DNA of 64,000 nucleotides from Lentinus brumalis. Its lineage: Eukaryota; Basidiomycota; Agaricomycetes; Polyporales; Polyporaceae. Positions 1-11,200 of this stretch are shown here, in pieces. The stretch is taken from the NCBI GenBank assembly GCA_001792895.1, contig MARA01000032.1, forward strand, positions 1 through 64,000, given 5' to 3'. Each line of letters begins with the position of its first letter. Within the stretch, counting starts at the first letter, position 1. Both the position numbers and the translations under genes were made by a program. The notes below the pieces were generated by a model. That model did not search any database, was not told the origin of the DNA, and was given only the letters and a program-made list of their open reading frames with translations.

Positions 1-195
1 ACCTCTCTTCGTACTCTCAAATTTGATCCCGTTTATCTCCCCAAGTCTATCGGTTCTTCCAAAGTGAAATTCCATGTTGCTCCAGGCAACAGTGGAGCCC
101 CCGAGGACATTCGAGACTGGGCGATATGTCTGGACACCCGTCCTCCTCGCTTTGACAGCGACCCAAACCAAAAGCGGTTACGGCCACTTGCATGA
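1..195 (+). CDS. 3' end of an unidentified protein gene, cut by the window edge
   Basis: Reading from base 1 gives 64 uninterrupted codons ending in TGA at 193-195, with an amino-acid mix that looks like coding sequence (KVKFHVAPGNSG near the middle). The 5' part lies outside the window. No family is recognised. It could be a terminal exon or a chance open stretch; nothing else supports it. Confidence 0.3.
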   Translation, partial: TSLRTLKFDPVYLPKSIGSSKVKFHVAPGNSGAPEDIRDWAICLDTRPPRFDSDPNQKRLRPLA

Positions 196-612
196 CCCAC
201 ATGACGCTGCGGACTTCGAGAGTGTTCGAGACTGTGAGGTATGTCTGAATATGGCATTCGAGTGCTACACGCGCCAGACTATAGTCTCACGACTGATGTC
301 ACATTATATATAGCTCTCCAGGTTGAATGATCACAACAGAACAGAACCTGAAGCTCTACATGCCAACCGAACTTCCAATCTGACGTTCTGGGCAGATTCA
401 CCCTATCTACATAATACTTCTAACTCTCGTCCAGTCCATTACGTATGCACCCTTCCCGACCTTAATTGGATGCCGGTCCCGCGGTGGCTCTATGTGCTCT
501 AGAACATCATACGATTTGCGTAGCTGTCAGGGATCTGGAGCGAAGGCAACATCCGTTACAAGAGGAGTTCCATACTAGTACATCGGTACCCATCGTGGCA
601 TAAATGCGACTG
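196..612. other. Intergenic stretch without recognised features
   Basis: No plausible exon was found. A 26-29 base phrase near 108-136 (TTCGAGACTGGGCGATATGT) recurs in diverged form near 221-250, which may be a small local duplication. The stretch would contain the 3' UTRs of the flanking convergent genes. Confidence 0.3.
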
Positions 613-1487
613 TCAGCGGAAGCGAGCGAAGTACCCCTCAATGTCCTTCTTGTCGCCCGAATTCATGTTACCAAAATCGTAAGGCGAGTGCTCCGACAGC
701 TTCATGATAAGCACCGGACCGTACCACGGCAGCGTCCCCTCGCGGTCCTTTGTCAGCTCGGCGATGCATAGGTTTACCTCCCGACCCCACAGATAGTCGT
801 TCATTGGGAAGATGATGAGCAGCGGTGACTCCCGAGGTTTCAAGTCGTCGCCAAACCCGACCGTGGTCATTGCAATGGGTTCGTCGATGAAGTCTGCAAC
901 GGCTGCAGCTCTACCTGACATTCCACTGCCGTCCACATCGTTTGTGACAACGAGCGGCACCAAGACTTGTGCCAGTGACCCTATATACGTAAGTGAGACA
1001 TGTTTGTGCGAAAGTGTAACGCCACAGCAGTCCATACCTCGTGCAGGGTTTGCATACATACCGACAGCCGCATGGTTCTGGTCCGTGTCGCCCTCTGAGT
1101 AGGGCGGCGGACCGGCGTATATCCACGGGTTAGCCTCGAGACCCGTGCTAGTGGGACACTCTACATCTCGCTGTGCAGCAATGGCCTGCGAGAGCGCGGC
1201 TGCATTCTCTCCCGAGATGATCTGCGAGCGATCGCAATGAGCAGAATGCTCAGCCCAGCCCTGGATAGGACATTTGTTAGGCTGAAACGACAGTGTACTG
1301 CGCTGGTGCTCACTTGTAAAATATGCTGGGGGCTACAGTAGGCATCGCCGCCGCTGCACGACGAACACACGTAGTATGTTGGCTGTCGGCATACGAGGCA
1401 CGAGGTAATCTGCTCTGTCTTGCGTAATGCCGTCATCGGGTGGGGTGGAGGGTGAGCAGGTGTGTCGTGGTTATTATTGTCAGACAT
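613..1487 (-). CDS. MYND-type zinc-finger protein, three exons
   Basis: Proposed exons are 1487-1314, 1260-1038 and 980-613; introns 1313-1261 (53 bp) and 1037-981 (57 bp) both begin GT and end AG and keep the frame. The N-terminal region after about residue 28 has CLVC, then VCSSC, then YCSPQH, and only after splicing the matching WAEHSAHC, so the ligand series C-x2-C, C-x2-C, YC, H, H, C of a MYND finger is completed by removing intron 1. MYND fingers bind proline-rich partners in transcription regulators; many small mushroom proteins carry this finger followed by an undefined beta-rich domain, which fits the rest here, ending in GDKKDIEGYFARFR. The usual Cys before the Trp is replaced by His. 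A TATA box lies 82 bp upstream. The second intron could instead start slightly upstream. Partners are unknown. Confidence 0.75.
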
Positions 1488-1568
1488 GGTTGCAGATAGT
1501 AGGACAGGCGATATGGTGTGTGGTGGGAAGGGGGTGGAGTACCTAATGTCAAAACGAACAGCGATGCA

Positions 1569-1576
1569 TATTTATA
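1569..1576 (-). promoter_or_regulatory. TATA box of the MYND-finger gene
   Basis: On the minus strand the bases read TATAAATA, 82 bp before the ATG at 1487. With initiation about 30 bp downstream the 5' UTR would be roughly 50 bases. This is a match by eye, not a measured promoter. Confidence 0.5.
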
Positions 1577-4500
1577 CCTGGTGGATATTAGCCCACGTGA
1601 TTGCTCGGCTATCTCATATTGTCCCACGCTTCAATGACCTCCCTCTGACTTGCTGATTGGTCTGACTAGTGCGCGGGAGCAGTTCGGTTTGAGACTGCAA
1701 TCAGACTCTGAACACGTTCTACGGGTACAACAGGTGGATAATATTTTTTTCGCCAGCAGTAACATCCCTCCACCGCAGGTCGGGTCCGTACCTGACATTC
1801 CTTGCTAAAGAGATCAAATGGAGATAGTTTCCTCTGGAGAATAAGCAACAGAGGATCGAATATGTAACTGCAAAGTGACCTTCCCCTCAGGAACATCCTA
1901 CTGATTCAAGCACCTGTTGGTGCTCTCTCTAATCATGGTTTCTATTCTATATTGCTTGTCGACCTCCGGGACCACTGTTGCAATGCTTGGAGGTTGATCA
2001 CAGGAGCTTCCCCCGCTTTTGCATTAGAAGCTTGCGTGAGAGAGCAGTACGAGCTGCGGGATACCCAAACTTTCCATCTTTAGAAACCCATTTTCCTCTT
2101 TCGTCCGAGAAGGATTACATAGAAGATGCTATAAGTCCACATCTCTGTCCTTAATCCTAGCGCCTCCGAGTCGCTATAGATGCTTCGAATGTTATGACAA
2201 GAACTTGGCATCATTCGCTCACTGTGACAACGCAGCAGAAAAATGGTAGGGTGGCATATTCGAACCGCGGCGTCGACATCTCGAGTAGAGTATGCATTAC
2301 AGTTCTACTCCGCTGATCTTCAGAGGCCTCATGCATGACCTGCCTGTTAACAGTCATACCTGAGTTCAGCACGAAGCATATACAGGAACCCGAAATATAG
2401 AGAATGCTTGAATCGGCTCGTGACTTGCAACTCCCCGTCTGGCCTGAAGCCCGGGGCTTTGGCCCGGCTTCAGACGGCCGGGGCTTGGTCGAACCTCAGG
2501 CCGGGTCCCAGGACCGCTCCGATCAAGCCCGGGGCCTGACTCGGCCTGGGCCGCGGCTTCACTTACTCAGTGAGAAGTTGCCTCAGGTATATGTCTACAG
2601 ATGAGAATCTTAGCAGTCAACTGACATTCGTACAGGTCAAAGGATGTCAATTACGACTTACTCACCGCATACAGGGACTGTCGAAGGATACAAGTGACGA
2701 GTATTGTGAATTTGGGTAAGTCAGTAGCTCCTACTACTCGTTGAGAGCAGGGACAGTGGCGAAACTGTACGATCTGGATGATGAGTCCTTACATACTGCG
2801 TACGTTCTCCGATTCTAACGTACCTTGACAGCTAAATTGTGACCTTCATGGCGGGGATGAGTGGAGCGTCAGGCCGTCACAAGCCCTTCCAGAGCCCGGC
2901 TCGTCCCGGCCAGCGCATCGACGCTCTCAGATGCGATTTCAGACCGCCAGACAGTTCAGATGTTCGGAACGTTCACAAATGTCTGAGCATACTTTGAAAT
3001 GTCCCAACACCCGGTCCGAACGACCTCACGTCCTGCCTAAGGCTCCGTATAACCTTTCGCGATAGTCGGTTGCCTGTATAAGTTACGGACAGGGTCTGCT
3101 GAATTGGGATTGAAGTCGCTGGATGTTGTCTGGCATACCGGGCTTGTTTGCGGTCAAAGTCGTAGATCCGGGCTGCGCAATGGGTGCTTGCAGGTTCCTG
3201 AAGCGTCTCTGGAGAGTTCTGAGATGAGGAATTGAGAGAAGAGTTAGCTATGCAGTCAGCATGCACGAAGTCGAGGACGAAGCCGTTTGGCGCCCGCGCC
3301 CAGACGTTCAGATAAATCCGGAAATACCGATGCGCCAGGGCCCGGCCTCATGGCTTAACGGGACCCGCGAGTCACTAGAATCAGCTAAGGTGTACAAAAT
3401 GGTAGAAAGAATACGAGTAGTCCTGACACTGCTGTTAGTCACGAGGCGGAGCGGCACATAGCGGCGTAACACAGGTGTCACTAATAGTAATACCCGGGTG
3501 CAGGTAACATCTGATCTACTGCTCTACTTAGCGGCTGACCGCGAGCGAAGGTGAATAGCCGTACCTATTCGTGGGTACACGGTCACCGCCTTGGGTGAAC
3601 CACAGGCGACCTCGAACTGTTTCCGTCCGCAATCCGAAGTCCGCATCCATTCAGGCTGATAATTTCTACGGGCGACTGAAACATTACGTGCCCGCCAAAA
3701 CTTAACGGAAACGACCAGCATTCTATTAGGTCATGAGCTCACCCAGTGGCACAGCGTAGCTGCTTGGATTTTCTGGGAAATGACGTATTGGTGTGCGTGT
3801 CCGCTTGTTCGCCGAATTACTGAAATGGAAATACACTGTGAGCGGAAGCATCGACTCGGTTGTCGGTACTGTCTGCACCAAACTGGCAGTTTTTAATCTC
3901 GTACCAGCAGCCGACTTGGAGACACGGGTGTTCTCCGAGTCGTTACGCCTCAGCGTGAAGGGGTGGGGCCATGTCGGAGGTATACAGTATCATGGCGGAC
4001 GAGGGTCACAGTGTTCGTTCTGTCACTGGGCGGAAACCAGAGTACGCGGACTCTTGAGGGCACTTGCGGAAACCCTTGTACTTGCCATGTACTTTACTAG
4101 ATAACTCGGTGACTGACATGCTCACCGTGACGGTTTCGGCGAATGAACGTACTCGACCTTCCGGGTGAGGGACGATTCTGAAGACTGTAGTCCATCGGCT
4201 GCGACGCACTGTTCGGGTCGGATAGAAGACAGGCTGGGTTATAACGCACATGGAGTGATATAGTCCCTGCTGTATAGAAACGACCGTGAGCAGAACTCAT
4301 CTACGGAACTCCCCCCGTTAGAGGCGCAAACGATGGACTACATACAGCAATGTCATCAGCTGCTTCCAGGTACCGCCGCTCTCCCGCGTTATCGTTGACA
4401 ACGTCGTTGTACGTTAGCCCGTGCCGCGTACTCTGGTCCGACGCAAGGCTAGAGCATTCGCAGTACTTATATTCGTCACGCAAGCCTACCATGTCCAAGC

Positions 4501-5519
4501 AACGGGACCGATTGGTTGACGAGCTGCACACGTCATGCTGGGTCGCACGTAGCGTCGGGCGGTTGGACTCAACATACTTATACCACCGGTGGCATACTCC
4601 CCATTGAGGTGGAGCTTGCATTGTCGGATATTGGGACATCCGCGGTCTCCGGGTCGTGTGCGATGCTTGCATGCACGGGAAACGATCCAGTCCTTGTGCG
4701 CACTCGAGATGTGCCACGTACCTTACTGTGCCGGCTGCCCCTACAGCGGCGCGTGTCATGTTCTCGCAAGCGTGCGAACTGCGAGTCCACCATAAGACAT
4801 GATCAGTTGCGCTGTGTGTGAATAGCACAGAGTCCAGTGTCCTATTACCTGCTGCCGCAGCCGAGACACGCTATATTCCTATTAATGTGAACTGGGAGAT
4901 GCCCGGTACGTCTACGCGTCTCGGTCTAATCGTATGACAGCGTGTTTAGCTCCCGGTGGTGGGAGACCTGCATTGTCACGCACCTTTGCAAACATACGTC
5001 GTGGAGGTTCGACGACGCCCGCTGTACCGAGGCTGGCCGCTGGCTCCTAGTCGAACGCGAGCTGTCTTCCGCGAGCTCTGGTCCTTGTGGGTCGGTGTTG
5101 AAGCCAGGAGATCAGTAACGACCAGCACACTGTACCTGGCGTGCGCGAGTTAGCATGGTGTATGTGCGAACCGAACCGGTTCGTACGTACGTAGGAAAAT
5201 CACACGCCGTCCCACGCGCCTGTGGATGTTGCTTTAGGGCAGGTCCCGTACATACCTTGCTATTTGCGTCTACCACCACTACAGTACCAGGAGTCCGCCC
5301 GACCGTTTCAGCCGTATGAACCGCAGTACCTCTACCGACTACAGCGACGGCCGCCTTGGCTGTGCGCCGATCGCTGCCGCATAGTGTCCGATACCGGCTC
5401 TCATTTTCCCTCAGCATAACGATCTCACAGTCGGCGTTACATATACACGGCACGTTAACAATACAAGACGGAGACCCATCTGGCCCGAACTTTGTATTCT
5501 GCAATGACGTCGCTACCAG
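1577..5519. other. Roughly 3.9 kb with no gene that can be defended
   Basis: Open stretches exist at 3793-4104 (+), 4301-4828 (-) and 5112-5504 (-), but none shows a known domain. The 5112-5504 minus stretch begins MQNTKFGPDGSPSC, carries several Cys (PCICNADC) and meets a reasonable donor GTATGT near 5251, so it could be a first exon; this is weak. The region may be an eroded gene, UTRs or an old repeat. Confidence 0.3.
2430..2562. other. GC-rich patch with repeated GCCCGGG-type words
   Basis: About 130 bases are dense in words such as CCCGGGGCTT, GGCCCGGCTTC and GGCCGGGGCTT, in both orientations, unlike the flanks. Several could pair as short hairpins. No protein or RNA family is recognised. 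Confidence 0.4.
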
Positions 5520-6063
5520 TTATCCTCGCCTTCCCAGGACGTCATTCAGTACTGCCTGAAGCTGATCCTGGATCTCCAGAGAGAACAGCAACCATGGTTC
5601 GATATCGACCGGCCCGCCACCGAGAACGTCGTTCATATAATCCACGAAGACGGAAGGCTGAAGCGGGGCCGTAGTACCCTCCATCCAGATAGACACCCGG
5701 AAGAACAGCTGCGTTACAAGTCAGACGTATCCGGAAGCCATACCACAACGTAACTCACGCGCTCGCCATTTACAACCACAACTAAGTACTGCTCCACAGT
5801 GTCAATCCTTGCTCTTCCTGCCCTACGCTGAGTCTCCTGGGGATCGATATCCTCCAGCGGCGGAGGACTGTCGTCATCCGACGTGCTCGCGCCCGAGTTT
5901 GCGCCTGTCGTACTATCCAACCCCCGTAAGTTGCGGCCACATAGGTGCCTAAGGCGTATGCTCACCTTATAGCCCTGGATACACTTTGTAGAATTCGCGC
6001 AGTCGCCCGTCCTTGCGGGTGGTAGCGTACAAACACTTGTGGCATGGCGCCTCCAGTATTCAT
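5520..6063 (-). CDS. Unidentified 146-residue protein, three exons
   Basis: Proposed exons are 6063-5966, 5912-5759 and 5708-5520. Introns 5965-5913 (53 bp, GTGAGC...TAG) and 5758-5709 (50 bp, GTGAGT...CAG) have good sites and the three phases join into one open frame, which no unspliced frame does. The product starts MNTGGAMPQVFVRYHP, has an acidic, proline-containing linker (SDDDSPPPLEDID) around residues 55-67, and a C-terminal half rich in hydrophobic strands (EQYLVVVV, LFFRVSIWMEG, FVDYMNDVLGGG, WLLFSLEIQDQL). No signal peptide or membrane segment is seen and no family is recognised. The start is the first ATG in the spliced frame; an upstream exon is possible. Confidence 0.55.
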
Positions 6064-6751
6064 GCCTTGGCGACACGCCCGTCGAGCTGTATAAAAGAGA
6101 CCGGTGAACGTTCATGTGATGTCACTCGGTCCAGAACAGAGGTACGATCCGCGTTACCTCGGAACTCTTCTCTGACGATCTCCCGCTAATTCTTCCTCAC
6201 AGCATTCACGCGCGATCGATCCAGTTTTGCCGCACCTTTCGGGCGATCATAGATCTTCCGATCACACTAGGATCGCCATCTCACGATCGTGGTCGCGACG
6301 AAGAACTCCCTCCCCCGTGCATCGTAGATGGGTCAACAGACCTCTGTTGTCTACTTCCCCGTCAATCATCGCCGCACAACTGTCGTTCCCACCGCCCCCT
6401 GCTGCCTGCCCTTGGCACAGATTGTCGCCGTTTCGAGTCCCCTCTCGATCGTCCTTGGCACCACGAGATCGCCCCCAGCTTCATCTATTTTCTGCTATGT
6501 TTAGTCTGCACACGCCACCTTCAGCTTTCACACCCACTGCGGAACGACTTCGATTCTACATACGACCGCCGCGATGACAATACCGACTGCAAGTGTCACG
6601 ATCCGTCTGAATTCATATTGGTATTGGTAGGTGCCCGTGTACAATTCCTCGACGAAAAGTCGTCCTACTCTTACATCCGGGCAGCTCGAGCGACACTAGA
6701 AGTACACACCGATTTCGTACTGTTCCTGGATACTCCATTCGATGGATCGGC
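6064..6751. other. Intergenic region with a plus-strand TATA box and a 58-codon ORF
   Basis: Downstream of a TATAAAAG at 6090-6097 lies a pyrimidine-rich stretch. An ATG at 6328 opens 58 codons (MGQQTSVVYFPVNHRR...) to TAG at 6502-6504, but its start context is poor and no homologue is recognised. The segment may be the 5' part of an undetected spliced plus-strand gene. Confidence 0.25.
6090..6097 (+). promoter_or_regulatory. TATA box, plus strand
   Basis: TATAAAAG is a consensus-quality TATA word 27 bp beyond the start of the minus-strand unknown gene and pointing away from it. No plus-strand gene could be fixed downstream. Confidence 0.3.
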
Positions 6752-7915
6752 CTAGACGGCGAGGGCGTACTCGCTCACGCCTCGCTCGAAGAAGTTCGCC
6801 CGGCCGCCCGCAGCTATGCCTTCCATGAATGGGAACTGCATGGTGACATGTCAGTCGCGCCAGACAGATGAGTCTCAGAGTACTCACCGGGTTCTTCGTG
6901 TGGAAGTGAGGCAGATAACCCAGTTCTACCAGCAAAAAATCGCCGACATACTCCACGTAGTCGTGCATCATTGCCGCGCTCATGCCGTTCAGTGGACGCG
7001 GTAAGGCAGCTTCTAGACGTCAGCGCTGGCGCCGACCGCTGTTGCAATAGATGACCACGTACCGTCGAAGAAATCTTGCTCCAGCTGCACCGCCTCCACC
7101 ATCATCTCCTCCACGACGCCGTATGTCGCCGGCCACTCGAGGTACTTGGCCAGCAAGCATGCGAACGCGGTGTGCAGGCCTTCGTCCCGCGCGATGAACT
7201 CGTTTGACAAGCATAACCCCGGAAGCAGTCCCCGACTCCGCACCCAGAATATGGCCGCGAACGACGAGGAGAAGAAAACGCATTCGACAATTGCGAACGC
7301 AACTAGGCGTGTCGCGAAATCAGAGGACGGCGAATCGATCCATCGTAGGCACCAGTCGGCCTTGGCCCTCACGGATGGCATGACGCTCAGAGCGTTGAAG
7401 AGCCGATTCTGCTCATCCGTGTCGCTCACCAGCTCCTGGATGAGGCGCGCATACACCTCTGAATGGATGTTTTCTCTGTAGCCGACATGCGTGTCAGTAA
7501 TGTCTCAAATTCCGGCCTGTGGCTATACGTACATTGCGATCTGGAGACCGTAGAAGCATCGCGCTTCCGCGACCTGCACCTCACCGCAGAACCTCGTTGC
7601 CAGGTTCTCGACAACAATCCCGTCAGACGCCGCAAAAAAGGCCAGAATCGTGGACAGGAAAGCGCGCTCGTCGTTCGTCAACACCTCCTTCCACTGGTCC
7701 GCGTCGGACGACATATCGATCTCTGCTGGCGTCCAGAACGTGCGCAGGGCGCTCTGGTACATTGCCCAGATCTGCGACGGCGTAAGTTGGTGTCTGTTCA
7801 TATCTACCTTGTTGCTCACCGCCGGGTATCTGATAGGGAAGAGGACAAAGCGCGACAGCTCCGCTCGCAATATGAGCTCGTCGTACTGTGGGACAGGGTC
7901 GAGTCTCAAGGACAT
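6752..7915 (-). CDS. RNR2: Ribonucleotide reductase small subunit (class Ia R2), five exons, short C-terminus
   Basis: R2 houses the diiron-tyrosyl radical cofactor used by ribonucleotide reductase to make dNTPs. Proposed exons are 7915-7820, 7771-7533, 7475-7063, 7012-6888 and 6835-6752, with GT-AG introns of 48, 57, 50 and 52 bp; all phases agree and give 318 residues. Canonical R2 blocks appear in order: [32 protein letters not shown] (ligand Asp82), [15 protein letters not shown] (ligands Glu113 and His116, radical Tyr120), VECVFF (Glu176), RDEGLH (Glu210, His213), LNGMSAAMM, and [10 protein letters not shown]. Fungal R2s are usually near 400 residues. Here the N-terminal extension is minimal, and the acidic tail ending in Phe that docks on the large subunit is absent, with the stop nine codons after NFFERG. 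An alternative intron 6778-6726 (GTGAGC...CAG) would give a 9-residue end (EQYEIGVYF, stop at 6696). It may be a diverged paralogue, or extra exons may have been missed. Confidence 0.85.
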
Positions 7916-7963
7916 GATGCGCTACGTGTTCTGAGATATATGCATGTACTACCGGTGCGGTTC

Positions 7964-7971
7964 TACTTATA
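7964..7971 (-). promoter_or_regulatory. TATA-like box of the R2 gene
   Basis: The minus strand reads TATAAGTA 49 bp before the ATG at 7915, which would leave a 5' UTR of about 20 bases and supports that ATG as the start. Confidence 0.4.
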
Positions 7972-8236
7972 CTCATTCTCTCGGTGCTCGTGACGTTTAA
8001 TCGGGCGTGCTCCACTCACGATCATGTTCACTTCCCCGATTGGCACTGCGTCGATCTGGTAGTTGCGGCGCACGTCATTGCCCGATGCTGTTTCCTGACA
8101 GATCTGCCTTCTATGTTGTCTTGCCCTCTTCCGTTATGAATCGCCTTCCCCATCTGGAATGCTCTGGTCACGGTCCACGGAGTTCTCGACTTATGTGGCG
8201 TTCTATCTCGTCTCCCGTCCGCGCTACTGAGCCCTC

Positions 8237-11200
8237 GTGCAAAGCCAGCGATCTAGGAAGAAGCGACCCATAAAGGATCCATCCACACACCCGAAACTGT
8301 GGCATCGCGCCTTCCCTGATTACTCCCATCCCCCCCGTACACGCTGTACAATGTACCCTGCTCTGCGCGTCTTATCTGACGACCTCCCCCGAGTCCGCTC
8401 GCAAGCGGCGTCGTTCTTGCCGGACGGTATGTGCACTCCCCCGCTATCGTCCCCTCTCGATCATCCTCGAATGCCTGGCCTGCACACTGACTTCGAGCGG
8501 TTCGTGTGTTTAGACTCTTCCACATCGGTTCTCTCCGACTCGTATGGTGGCGCGGACACCACTACTGGCAGTATGTTGTCCGATCCAGTCACTCGCACAC
8601 TGCGGGCTCATCGCCGTCCATCAGTAATATGTAACATGCTGTCCTCTCTTCCCACCGACCCCGAGGAACCCATCATCGGTGAGCCACGCAACTTTCCTAT
8701 ACACTCCTCATTACTAACGGCGCCCCGTCACTGGTGTTTGTGTTGGTTAGCTCGCGCGTCGTGTACGGCGGACGGGCGTCCGTACCTCGACTGGTGCGCT
8801 GAGAATGAGCTCACGCTCGATTCTACCCACACACTCGCCGGCGTGCTACACGTCACCCATCCCGTGAGTCTAAATGACCTGAACGTTGTCTATGATGATG
8901 TTCTTGTGAGCTCGTATCTCATACGTCTCCTGACACTGTATAACCTCTGGAAGAGACGCGATCTGGAGATGCTCGCGGAGGTGCACAATGTTCGTGTGGT
9001 CTCCCGCGACACGGTACCCACTATGTTCGAGAAGCTCGTCGAGCACGAATGTAACCGTTTCTGCGGCCATGCGATTGTTACGTTCACTACGCTGAGGGGG
9101 CTACGTCGTCTCTCGGACGCACCAATTGCTCGAGCGACGCCTCCTAGTGCACGTCGTCTCACCCCTGAGTCGTATCTCCCAGTTGTTGATGACACCCTTC
9201 GCCGCTTCATTATTCAAGACTGGCAGAAGACGTTTACCACGGACAACCTGCGTATGTACCCGTGTGCCGTGTGTGCGCGCCGCACTCCTGCTAGTGAGAT
9301 CCGGTTTATCGATCCGGCTGACATCGATCTCTCTGTTCTCCGCAACGACGTTCTACCGTCTGTTGTTTTACCCACCAACTACGCGTTTGAATTGTACGAG
9401 CATGCTCTTCTCTACCCGAAAGGCATGGCTGATCCGTGGCGACTAGCTCCTCTTCATGTCTGCAGTACATGCGACAAAGACCTTCTCGTCCACGGTGTCA
9501 TGCCTAAACTCTGCCTTGCGAACTGGCTCTATTATGGAGTCGACCGTCTACCCCCTTCAGTGAGTACAGCCCTTGCGCAGAGTACACCGGTAGACAAGCT
9601 GTTGATCGCGCGTGCACGCGCTAGTAGAATTTGTTTCCGTTTCAACGAGGCCTCCGCTACGGCCCATCCTGCTCCCGGCAAACCCGATCCCGTTACACCT
9701 GAAGGCGGCTCCAAGAAGGCATCAGTTCCTCAGCGGTATGTCCGCGGGAACGTGCTCGTCATGCCCCAGAACTCGACGGCTTTATATGCCAGTCTTCCAC
9801 CCTCACCATCCGCTATCCGAGACACACTGTGCGCCGTCTTCGTTGGGCGATCCAAGCCCGACAGAGGAACCATTGCGAAGCTCCGCCCTGTCCTTGCCCG
9901 TAAGTCTACAGTAGAAACCATGTTACGGTTTCTAATCACTTACAACCCGTACTATGCGGCGGACGATCAGGCGTTCTTCGGTCTCAGTCGTCCAAATCTG
10001 AATGCGCTCTTTGGACCAGGTACCGAAGATTGCGACTGCGGCGTTCTCTGCTCCATGGATATCGGCTTCCTAGAAGATACCGAGGCGCTCCGCGCGTCTT
10101 CCACTGGATACACCGCGCGGAACCAGGATGATCCCTGTCCTGACGGCGACACGCTTCTTATGGACAATGTTGGTTATACTTGCGGGGATGAATCTCCCGT
10201 ATCGTACCGAGAAATGAAGATGCGCGCCTTGTCTCACTGTCTTGATGGAGGCACCTTTGTAACCTCTACTGCAGGAGAGCGATTTGTTCCTGATTTCGAG
10301 AATCCCGCACTGCTAACGTGGCTCTTCCCTCACTTAGATCCCTGGGGGATTGGGAGTTTCCACCACCCCCACCGAACTCGGGTCGTTACTATGGAAGAGC
10401 AACTCCGGTATCTCTTGGAACTCGATGATCCGCAGTTTGAGCGTGATCCGAACTTCGCGTTTGTGTACTATAACATCTTGCAGAAGAAAGCCGTATGTGA
10501 CTCCGTCCGATTCCGCGTCAAAGCATCTCAGCAGCATAGGATTGTCGCTGATCTACTTTCAATCGACAGGAATGTCCTCGATCGACTCATCGCCCGCTTC
10601 CAGCGTGACCCTTCATTCGAACCCACTTCGACTGAGGAGCGTGCTCTCATCACGCTTTTAAACGACGTCAGCACTGTCCTTCACAACATCCCGGGAACTA
10701 CAGGTCATAAGTTGAGTCTAAGGAACGAAATTAGAGCCCTTGTGAACTTCCAAGGGACTCCAGCATTTTTCGTCACGTTGAACCCTTCCGACGTCCACCA
10801 TCCCCTGGTGCGGTTGTATGCCGGGGAGGATATCAATCTAGAGGACCCCGCTGTAGGCGAGGAGCTGACAGCGTGGCAGCGAAAACTGATCGTAGCCAAG
10901 AATCCTGGAGCTTGCGCGAAGTTCTTTCATGTCATGATAACTAACTTCATCGGCATAATCCTCCGCTACGGGAAACCCGAGCGGGGTCTCTTCGGACGCT
11001 GTATCGCTTATTATGGTACAGTAGAAGCACAAGCTCGGGGAACCCTCCACTGCCATATGCTTGTTTGGATCGAAGGACACCCAAACCCTCAGCACTTGAG
11101 AGACCTGATGCTGGAATCCTCTGACTATCGTCTGCATATGTTCTCGTGGCTAGAAAGTATAATAAAGAGTGAATTGTTGGGCACCACCGAGCCTGTCGTC

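Noticed and set aside
4301..4828. 175-codon minus-strand open frame
   Set aside because: Both strands are open here with no domain, no convincing start context and no splice-consistent neighbours.
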